In this document: positions 24,185-30,192 of the stretch, piece after piece
Position numbering within the stretch: the stretch's first letter is position 1
Layout: every line of letters begins with the position of its first letter
From: CAYLGY01 sp964383325
GTDB taxonomy: Bacteria > Pseudomonadota > Alphaproteobacteria > Rhizobiales > Rhizobiaceae
Length of the DNA stretch: 36,331 bases
Reading direction: 5' to 3'
NCBI GenBank assembly: GCA_964383325.1
Contig: CAYLGY010000014.1
Location: 1 to 36,331, forward strand
The notes under the pieces: generated by a model
What the model was told of the DNA's origin: nothing
Databases searched by the model: none
What the model saw: the letters and a program-made list of their open reading frames with translations, nothing else
Made by a program: the position numbers and the translations under genes

Positions 24185-24971
24185 CCTGCGGGCCTGGTGG
24201 CAGGCCTGGCGGGCGCTGCCGGCGGAAAGCGCCATACGGATCTTCGTCACCGCCTTCCTCGTTGCCGTCGGCTCGGCGCTTGCCGTGAGCGTGACCGCGG
24301 CGCTGCTGCGCCCGGCGCAGCTGGTCAGCAAGGAGATGGAACGCCGGCTGGAGATCGAGCGCATCCTCGCTGCGACCCCGGGGCTTGCAGATGCGCTCGA
24401 GGAGGCGGATTTCGACCGGCTGGAAATGCGCATCGTCGACCTGCGCCTTGGTGATTTCGCGCGGGGACTCGATCCGGCAAATTTTGACGCCGAAGCGGCG
24501 GCAGCCGATCCCAATCTCTACACATTCATCGAGGAAGCCGATGATTTTGCGGGAATTTCCCGCCGGCCGGACCTGCGGCCGATCTATCTGGCCCATCGCG
24601 GCCACCGCCTCCAGCTTGTGATCCTGCCCGCCTACGGCATGGGCTTCCACTCCGCCATCGAAAGCTTCGTCGCCCTGCAGGCCGACCTGAACACCATCTA
24701 CCGGCTGGTCATATACGATCAGGACGAACCGGCCGTTGCGGGCGGGGGCATTGCCGATCCCGAATGGCTCCGGCAATGGCAGGGCAAGAAGGTGCGCGAT
24801 GCGGCAGGCAATGTCCGACTCGACGTGGTGGAAGGGGGCGGCACGGGCATTCATGATGTCGCCATGCCCGCCAATGCCGCGCGTTCCGCCACGGGCGTTG
24901 CCAATCTGGTGCGATTCTGGCTGGGCGATCAGGGATTCGGCCCGTTCCTTGCCCGCCTGGCACGGAAATAG
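24171..24971 (+). CDS. nqrC: NQR subunit C-like protein with lost FMN-attachment motif (TTG start)
   Basis: NqrC is a single-span protein with a periplasmic FMN-binding domain. The 266-residue product has one N-terminal helix (about 22-45), a periplasmic domain with RPIYLAHRGHRLQLVILPAYGMGFHSAI, and the conserved end VRFWLGDQGFGPFLARL (canonical FWLGxxGYGPFLxKL). Counting back from FWLG, the canonical S-G-A-T-L-T-S-N-G-V aligns with A-N-A-A-R-S-A-T-G-V (about 234-243), so the flavinylated Thr is replaced by Ala. The TTG at 24171 follows GGAGGG and lies 14 nt inside nqrB; no ATG fits. The subunit is likely folded but unflavinylated. Confidence 0.82.
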   Translation: MTSIDLRAWWQAWRALPAESAIRIFVTAFLVAVGSALAVSVTAALLRPAQLVSKEMERRLEIERILAATPGLADALEEADFDRLEMRIVDLRLGDFARGLDPANFDAEAAAADPNLYTFIEEADDFAGISRRPDLRPIYLAHRGHRLQLVILPAYGMGFHSAIESFVALQADLNTIYRLVIYDQDEPAVAGGGIADPEWLRQWQGKKVRDAAGNVRLDVVEGGGTGIHDVAMPANAARSATGVANLVRFWLGDQGFGPFLARLARK

Positions 24972-24977
24972 ACCGCC

Positions 24978-25613
24978 ATGGCAACCGGCAAGGCCGATAG
25001 CTGCTCCCGCTCCAGCGTCCCTGATCCGGCGATGGCCTGGCTTGCCGGCCTTTGCCCCGCACTGGCGCTCACGCATAGCCTGGCGACATCGCTGACCCTG
25101 GCGGCCGCGATCCTCGTCGTGCTCGTTGCGGCCAGCGTGATCGCCAGCCTGATCCGCAATCTGATTCCGCCGGCGATCCGTTTCGTCGTACAGCTCGTCC
25201 TCGTCTCTACCCTCGTCATCATCGTGGACCAGTTCCTGCTGGCCTTTGCCCATGGCCTGCACCGCGAGCTTTCGATCTTTCTCGGACTGGTCATCACCAA
25301 TTGCATGGTACTCGGCCGCACTGGCGGGTTCGCCTCGCGCCATCCCCCGCTCGCAAGCTTCCTCGACGCGCTCCGCCATGGCACCGGCCTCGGCCTGGTG
25401 CTGATCCTGATCGGGACATTGCGCGAATTCTTCGGCCGCGGCAGCCTGCTGGGCCATGAAATCTGGCTGGCAGGCGACGGTGCCGGCAAGGCGACTGCAT
25501 TGCTGCTGCTGCCGCCAGGCGCGTTCCTCCTTGTGGGTTTCCTGCTCTGGGCGGTCGGTTCAATGCGACCCGCCGGGCACGGGTTGGCAGGCCTCTTTCG
25601 GAAGAAGCCATGA
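24978..25613 (+). CDS. nqrD: NQR subunit D-like membrane protein
   Basis: NqrD and NqrE are paired six-helix membrane subunits that hold an intramembrane [2Fe-2S] centre with two Cys each. The 211-residue product keeps both NqrD cysteines: Cys26 in LCPALALT (canonical VCSALAVT) and Cys109 in GLVITNCMVLGR. It also has SLIRNLIPPAIRFVVQL and DQFLLAF segments close to the family. Size is normal (about 210). It follows nqrC by 6 nt and overlaps nqrE by 4 nt. Confidence 0.88.
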   Translation: MATGKADSCSRSSVPDPAMAWLAGLCPALALTHSLATSLTLAAAILVVLVAASVIASLIRNLIPPAIRFVVQLVLVSTLVIIVDQFLLAFAHGLHRELSIFLGLVITNCMVLGRTGGFASRHPPLASFLDALRHGTGLGLVLILIGTLREFFGRGSLLGHEIWLAGDGAGKATALLLLPPGAFLLVGFLLWAVGSMRPAGHGLAGLFRKKP

Positions 25614-26206
25614 TCGAGCTTTTCCTCAATGCCGCCCTCGCCGACAATCTGGCCCTCGTCCATTTTCTCGGCATGTGCGCCGCCCTGGCGGTTCGTGCCG
25701 ATCTGCCCAGAGTGCTGGCGACCGGAGCGGTCGTCCTCGTGACCCTTGCCATCAGCGTTCCGCTCGATCACTTGTTGTATCAATGGCTGCTGGCGCCGGG
25801 CGCGTGGGACGGGTTCGACGAGATGGACCTGTCTTCCCTGCGCTTCATCCTGTTCATCGCGGTCATCGCAACGATCCTGCAGATGCTGCAACTCCTGCCA
25901 GGCCGAGTTGCGCCATCCTTGCAGGCACTGTACGGCGTCCATCTGCGCCTGGCCGGGCTGGGGAGCGTCCTGCTGGGCGCCAATCTGTTCATGACGGAGC
26001 GGCAGTATGACCTTGCAGAAAGCCTCGTCCATGGCCTCGGCAGTGGCGCTGGCTGGGCGCTGGCCATGGCCGCATTCGCGGCTCTGCGCATCAGGTTGCG
26101 CTACAGCGACATGCCGGCGGGAATGGACGGACCTGCAGCGGGTTTCTTCGCAGCCGGCCTGTTGTCAGCTGCATTTCTCGTGCTGGGAGAGGCGGTTGCC
26201 CCATGA
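25610..26206 (+). CDS. nqrE: NQR subunit E-like membrane protein, one Fe-S cysteine replaced
   Basis: This NqrE-type protein of 198 residues and six helices keeps Cys23 in FLGMCAALAV but not the second ligand: the canonical LITVNCAIFGG is here RLAGLGSVLLGA, with Ser119 at the Cys position. Other family blocks remain: TLAISVPLDHLLYQWLL, SSLRFILFIAVIATILQML, and YDLAESLVHGLGSGAGWALA, plus the YSDMPAGMDG loop. With NqrD this leaves three of four cysteines. The ATG overlaps nqrD and its stop overlaps nqrF. Confidence 0.87.
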   Translation: MIELFLNAALADNLALVHFLGMCAALAVRADLPRVLATGAVVLVTLAISVPLDHLLYQWLLAPGAWDGFDEMDLSSLRFILFIAVIATILQMLQLLPGRVAPSLQALYGVHLRLAGLGSVLLGANLFMTERQYDLAESLVHGLGSGAGWALAMAAFAALRIRLRYSDMPAGMDGPAAGFFAAGLLSAAFLVLGEAVAP

Positions 26207-27225
26207 GGGAATTCCTGTTCGGCGCCGTCCTGCTCATCGCCATCATCATGATCTTCACCGCCGCGCTCGTGGCTGTGCGTGCATGGCTGCTGCAGCGGGG
26301 GCGCGGCCAGGAGAGTGTCCTGAACGGCGGTTCGGGCCCGGCTGCCGAACCGAGGCCGGACCAGCTGCCACGCATCTGCAAGGTGCTTTCCAGTCGTTCC
26401 ATCGCTCCCCTGATGCGCGAGATCATACTGGCGCTGCCGGAAGGCGAGCAGATGGAATTTTCTCCCGGCCAATGGGTCGCGGTGACGGCGCCGCCCTTCT
26501 CGCTGAGCTATTCTGATTATGCGCTGCCGTCCGAATATCGCTCGGCCTGGGACCGCATGGGCATCTGGGGCCTTGCCGCATCGAGCGGCCGTCGGGAGAC
26601 CCGCCCCTTCTGGATCGCCAATACGGTGGCAGACGGGAGCGAATGGCTCGTGCTGCTGGTTCGACTTGCATTGCCACCGCCCGACCGGCCCGGCCTTCCC
26701 CCCGGCAAGGTTTCTACCTGGGCGTTTGGCCTGCGCGCCGGCGATGCGGTGGAAATTCATGGGCCCTGCGGCAGTCGCGTGGAGGTTCCGGACGCGACGG
26801 AGGAGCTTGTCCTGATTGGCGCGGGCCAGGGGTTGGCCCCGATTCGGGCAATGCTCTCCACCCTGCTTGCAGATGAAGGCGCGCAACGCCGGATCACCTT
26901 GTGGGTGGGGGCGCGCAGCGAGGCCGACCTGATCTATCGCGACGAATTCGACCGGCTGGCCGCCACGCATCCCGCCTTCACCTGGGCAGCGGCCCTTTCC
27001 GAGCCGGCCGGTCCGGTCGATGCGCCCCTGCATGCGGGCTTCGTCCATGAACTTCTGCGCCGGGAGTTTCTGGAAGGGCATCCGGCCCCCGAGGAGTGCG
27101 AATACCTGCTCTACGGGCCGGAACTGATGATGGGATCGGTCAACGCCTTGCTGGATGATTACGGTGTCGAAGGCGGACGAATCCATGTCAACGGCATTGC
27201 CGCCGATCGGGGAGAGGGAAGGTGA
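26203..27225 (+). CDS. nqrF: NQR subunit F-like reductase lacking the [2Fe-2S] domain
   Basis: Canonical NqrF (about 407 residues) has a membrane anchor, a [2Fe-2S] ferredoxin domain, an FAD domain and an NAD domain. This 340-residue product has the anchor (about 5-28), then passes directly via a short linker to the FAD domain (from about 55). The CxxxxxCxxC ferredoxin set is missing. The FAD motif R-x-Y-S is RPFW (134-137), with Trp in place of Ser and Phe in place of Tyr. The nucleotide loop is GAGQGLAP (206-213), and canonical YYMCGPPMM is YLLYGPELMM (301-310). The rest aligns well (PPDRPGLPPGKVSTWAFGLRAGD). Function as an NADH dehydrogenase is doubtful. It overlaps nqrE and the CBS gene. 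Confidence 0.83.
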   Translation: MREFLFGAVLLIAIIMIFTAALVAVRAWLLQRGRGQESVLNGGSGPAAEPRPDQLPRICKVLSSRSIAPLMREIILALPEGEQMEFSPGQWVAVTAPPFSLSYSDYALPSEYRSAWDRMGIWGLAASSGRRETRPFWIANTVADGSEWLVLLVRLALPPPDRPGLPPGKVSTWAFGLRAGDAVEIHGPCGSRVEVPDATEELVLIGAGQGLAPIRAMLSTLLADEGAQRRITLWVGARSEADLIYRDEFDRLAATHPAFTWAAALSEPAGPVDAPLHAGFVHELLRREFLEGHPAPEECEYLLYGPELMMGSVNALLDDYGVEGGRIHVNGIAADRGEGR

Positions 27226-27674
27226 ATCCACGAATCCGGGACATCATGACAAGGCGATTGGTGGTATTGCGGCCGGAAATGGACGTGATGGCGGCGCTGG
27301 CGATCCTGCTGCAGCACGATCATTCCGGCGCGCCCGTCATTGCCGGCGACGGCGCCCTGGTCGGCATGCTGTCGCAGAAGGACTGCCTCAGGCCCGCCAT
27401 CCAGGCTTCGGCTCATCAGGAGTGGGGGCGGCCTGTCTCCCACCACATGCGCCGCGATGTTGCGACCCTTGATGCCGGGCTCGAACTGCTCCAGGCAGCG
27501 GAGCGGTTTCTCGAAAGTCCATATCGCCGATTCCCCGTGACGGAAAACGGCAGGCTCGTCGGCCTCGTCAGCCGATCCGATCTCCTGGCGGCGCTGGTCC
27601 GTCACTGGCAGGTACCGGACCGCGAAGCGAAACGCGTTGCGGGCACTTGCAATGGCGTTGACGGAGCGTCATAA
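27222..27674 (+). CDS. CBS-domain pair protein (GTG start)
   Basis: CBS pairs bind adenosine nucleotides and often gate transporters or enzymes. The 150-residue protein has two CBS repeats: RDIMTRRLVVLRPEMDVMAA with GAPVIAGDGALVGMLSQKD (about 6-55), and SHHMRRDVATL with YRRFPVTENGRLVGLVSRSDLL (about 73-123). There is no fused domain. The GTG start at 27222 overlaps the nqrF stop (GTGA) and follows GGAGAGGGAAGG, so it is translated as the seventh gene of the nqr-like operon. It may sense energy charge for that complex; this is inference. Confidence 0.88.
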   Translation: MNPRIRDIMTRRLVVLRPEMDVMAALAILLQHDHSGAPVIAGDGALVGMLSQKDCLRPAIQASAHQEWGRPVSHHMRRDVATLDAGLELLQAAERFLESPYRRFPVTENGRLVGLVSRSDLLAALVRHWQVPDREAKRVAGTCNGVDGAS

Positions 27675-27703
27675 GGCGGTACGGTTTGCAAGGAAAGGAC
27701 GCC

Positions 27704-28102
27704 ATGAAGAAGTTTCTGCTGCAGTTCTTCACGTGGTGGAACGGCCAGACGCTGAACACGCGGTTTCATACCTGGCGCAAGGGCAGACGCGTCGGAACAG
27801 ACCAGTGCGGCAATGTCTACTATGAGGGCGGCGTCGATTCGGAAGGCCGTACCCGGCGCTGGGTCATCTATGCCGGCGTCTCCGAGGCATCGCAGATTCC
27901 GCCCGGCTGGCATGGCTGGATCCATCATCGCGTCGACACGCCGCCCAGCGCCGAGAACTATGAAGCCAGGGAGTGGGAAAAGCCGCACCAGCCGAATCTG
28001 ACCGGCACGCCGGAAGCCTATTTTCCGCAGGGCTCTCTCGCCTCTGCCGGACGGCGGCCCCGCGTCACCGGTGATTACGACGCATGGTCACCGGAACATT
28101 GA
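27704..28102 (+). CDS. NDUFA12-type NADH:ubiquinone oxidoreductase subunit (complex I accessory)
   Basis: This is the bacterial counterpart of the mitochondrial B17.2/NDUFA12 accessory subunit, found in alphaproteobacterial complex I. The 132-residue product begins MKKFLLQFFTWWNGQTLNTRF and has the motifs GTDQCGNVYYE, RRWVIYAG and IPPGWHGWIHH, followed by PTPPEAE-like PPSAENYEAREWEKPHQPNLTG. ATG 27704 follows AAGGAAAGGA; an ATG six codons upstream is less likely. It lies 29 nt after the CBS gene. It implies that a true complex I is encoded elsewhere, which matters for judging the NQR-like operon. Confidence 0.93.
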   Translation: MKKFLLQFFTWWNGQTLNTRFHTWRKGRRVGTDQCGNVYYEGGVDSEGRTRRWVIYAGVSEASQIPPGWHGWIHHRVDTPPSAENYEAREWEKPHQPNLTGTPEAYFPQGSLASAGRRPRVTGDYDAWSPEH

Positions 28103-28222
28103 GCCGGCAAGGATCGGATCTCGCCACAATCGATTGCTATTGGCCGCAGCGTCATGAGTGAAATTCGGCCTTGCGCAGAAAGGGTCACCTTGCTCCAGGC
28201 GCTCCTGTCAGGAAAACATCGC

Positions 28223-28609
28223 ATGGTCCTGCTGGCCGCAGCGGGCGTGCTAGCCTGCGCCAGCTCGGCCGCCGCCGAGCGGATTGCGAACCCGATCGCG
28301 GAATTTTCCGGCATCGACAAGATCACCGGCCGCATCATCACCTTCGATGTCTATATTGACGAGACGGTGCAGTTCGGCGCGCTGCAGGTAACGCCCCGGG
28401 TCTGCTATTCGAGGCCGGAAACCGAGGAGCCGAAGACCGACAGCTTCGTCGAAGTCGACGAGATCACGCTCGACCGAAAGATCCGGCGCATCTTCACTGG
28501 CTGGATGTTTGCCGAGAGTCCGGGGCTGAACGCGGTGGAACATCCGATCTATGATGTCTGGCTGAAATCCTGCAAGCAGGAATCGGACGTCCCGCCGCCC
28601 AGCCAGTGA
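28223..28609 (+). CDS. DUF2155 periplasmic protein
   Basis: A member of the DUF2155 family of small exported alphaproteobacterial proteins of unknown role, often next to the NDUFA12 gene. The 128-residue product has a signal peptide (MVLLAAAGVLACASSAAA, cleavage after about residue 18) and the family body: KITGRIITFDVYIDETVQFG, LQVTPRVCYSRP, and FTGWMFAESPGLNAVEHPIYDVW followed by LKSC. The two body cysteines could form a disulfide. ATG 28223 is preferred because AGGAAAAC precedes it and the signal peptide then begins correctly; an upstream ATG at 28154 has no ribosome site. Confidence 0.88.
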   Translation: MVLLAAAGVLACASSAAAERIANPIAEFSGIDKITGRIITFDVYIDETVQFGALQVTPRVCYSRPETEEPKTDSFVEVDEITLDRKIRRIFTGWMFAESPGLNAVEHPIYDVWLKSCKQESDVPPPSQ

Positions 28610-28739
28610 CCGGGTGCCGGACGATTCCTTTCCGTACACTTTATCGGGAAAATGCTCCGGAGTGTTCTGTTAGGTACAGTTGTTGGCAGGCGCCTCGTGT
28701 AGGGTGGTCACAATCGATCCTGTCCTGAGGAACAAGAAA

Positions 28740-29243
28740 ATGGTAATCAACGGCGCAAAATTCCCGCTGGTGCGGTCACATGGAACTCAGCAGGCACCCA
28801 TCGAGAATCAGGCGCAACCGCAGGAATCAGCCAATCCGCCGGTCAACCAGACGCCGCCTCCGAGTCCGGACCCGGCAAGCCTGGCGGCCCGCGAACTGGA
28901 AGAACAGCATTTCAACCAGCTGCGCGGACGCGGAGTGCAGGAGCGACTCGGCCTGACCGAGCCCTCCAGTCCCGAAAGCCGGATCCGTTCCACGCTGGCG
29001 GAAGGCGTGGGTCTGTCGAGCAAGGAACTGAGCAAGCGTCTGACCACCCTTTACTACGAAGAATTTTCGGGAAGCCTTCGCGCGAAGGATTTCTGTAGCG
29101 AGCTGCGCAAGACCCATGATCCGGAGCAGACAACACTGAGCGCGAGCCAGTTCGAGGCGCTGACGGAGCTTGTCCGGACCGAGATCGCGATCGAGTATCT
29201 GCAGCAGGAATATCCAGGCCTGCGCAGCGAAACTTCCGTTTGA
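28740..29243 (+). CDS. Hypothetical protein with proline-rich N-terminal linker
   Basis: The 167-residue product is not recognised. After MVINGAKFPLVRSHG it has a Gln/Pro-rich, probably disordered region to about residue 48 (NPPVNQTPPPSPDPA), then an apparently helical, soluble domain with RIRSTLAEGVGLSSKELSKRL and LSASQFEALTELVRTEIAIEYL, ending YPGLRSETSV. It has no signal peptide or membrane segment. ATG 28740 follows GAGGAAC with suitable spacing; an ATG in frame at 28680 is less likely. It stands alone between DUF2155 and a gene-poor stretch. Domain architecture suggests a linker plus interaction module, but no function can be claimed. Confidence 0.65.
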   Translation: MVINGAKFPLVRSHGTQQAPIENQAQPQESANPPVNQTPPPSPDPASLAARELEEQHFNQLRGRGVQERLGLTEPSSPESRIRSTLAEGVGLSSKELSKRLTTLYYEEFSGSLRAKDFCSELRKTHDPEQTTLSASQFEALTELVRTEIAIEYLQQEYPGLRSETSV

Positions 29244-29321
29244 GGACACAGAATGGCGAAAGGCGGTCGGGCTCGGGGTAGTAGAGCATGAGCCCGGAAG
29301 TAGAACCCGCTTTCCGGAAGA

Positions 29322-29337
29322 TCCTGTGTACACAGGA
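29322..29337. repeat. 16-bp perfect palindrome
   Basis: TCCTGTGTACACAGGA is self-complementary over 16 bp with no spacer, the typical form of a dimeric regulator operator. It lies about 80 bp after the hypothetical gene, in a stretch without an assigned gene. No matching second site was seen in the window. Confidence 0.5.
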
Positions 29338-29543
29338 ATTGAGATCATCAGTGCCGGAGCCCGGGAATGCGTGGCGCGTCGGGCAATCAATTTCCTGAAC
29401 GCTAATGGCGCGAAGATCGACCCCCTATCCCGGACATTTCCGGTAGAGCAATGATGTGCGGCTCCTTGCGCGCCTCGGGCCTCCAGAAAGTTCACCAGTA
29501 GGCATGATTCCGCCTAATCCAGCCCTGGTGGCGTCCTGATGAA

Positions 29544-29710
29544 ATGGATACGCTGCAGCTCCAGGATCTTGTGACCTGACAGGCAGCGACAGGTGGCGGC
29601 CGCTGGAACCGTTGGACCGTGATGCCCCATGCCCGATCCACATTCGCAGCGAATTCCTTGTTTCGGTGTGATCTTTTCCGGAAAGCGGGTCGCGCATGAT
29701 CTTCATGGGC
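29544..29710. repeat. Diverged dispersed repeat, copy B
   Basis: This copy aligns with 15022-15220 in the same orientation. Shared blocks include GGATCTTGTGACCTG near 29564, GATGCC at 29621, CCTTGT at 29656, TGATCTTTTCC near 29669 and CGCATGATCTTC near 29692, at nearly the same spacing as copy A. No coding frame is kept in common. It is probably a short intergenic element family of the genome. Confidence 0.6.
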
Positions 29711-30078
29711 TGACGCAAATTACCGAGCTCCGTCAAGATCCTCGCATGGCGGGCAATTCCGGGTAAGGATCGGCTTCGAGCGGGATGTCACCAAGCGTGG
29801 AAAGCGCGCGGATGATGCAGGCGTCCGTGCCGTACCGATCCTTTCGGATCACGGCTTGTCTTATCTTCGCCCGTGACAAGGTTGGCCGAGCGGCGGGGAA
29901 GAGGGCTGAAGGCGCTTTCCTGAAAGCAGGACGGCAAGGCGGGACGATGCCGTGAAGCCGCAGGATGTCGCTTGCCGGCTGGAGGACATGAATCCACCTG
30001 CGCCGTGCTGGACAGAGGAACCAAACCGCGCATGGCGCGTTGCTCGTGTCCTGTCATGAAGAGGAAGGCGACTGCACC

Positions 30079-30162
30079 ATGTTCCGAGGTTTGCTGCTCT
30101 GGCTGATCGGCCTGCCGATCCCCATCATCCTCCTGCTCTGGCTGTTCGGCTTCCTGTCCTGA
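30079..30162 (+). CDS. 27-residue membrane peptide
   Basis: A very small frame encodes MFRGLLLWLIGLPIPIILLL followed by a WLFGFLS tail: a single transmembrane helix with a PIP kink. GAGGAAGG at 30061-30068 sits 10 nt before the ATG, which strongly supports translation. I recall similar short hydrophobic proteins in other alphaproteobacteria but know no function. It lies 30 nt from the convergent helicase gene. Confidence 0.6.
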   Translation: MFRGLLLWLIGLPIPIILLLWLFGFLS

Positions 30163-30192
30163 CGGGTTGAAGCTGCCGAATTGCCGCAGAGC

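Larger units (their letters stand above)
29244..30078. other. Gene-poor stretch with palindrome and dispersed repeat
   Basis: No convincing gene is present in these 835 bp. They hold a 16-bp palindrome, copy B of the dispersed repeat, and GC-rich sequence. A + strand frame ending at 29454 gives a plausible-looking tail (IEIISAGARECVARRAINF) but has no good start or ribosome site outside the previous gene; it could be a broken or very small gene. A minus-strand 89-codon frame at 29788-30057 has composition typical of chance. Confidence 0.5.

Noticed and set aside
22113..25457. Two long minus-strand open frames (518 and 545 codons) opposite the NQR-like genes
   Set aside because: They are biased in composition, have no ribosome sites and are antisense to coupled genes with clear homology.
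22080..27225. Ordinary Na+-NQR, or an Rnf complex
   Set aside because: Gene order and NqrA identify the NQR side, not Rnf (no RnfB or RnfC features). A normal Na+-NQR is rejected because the FMN motifs, one Fe-S cysteine and the ferredoxin domain are missing.
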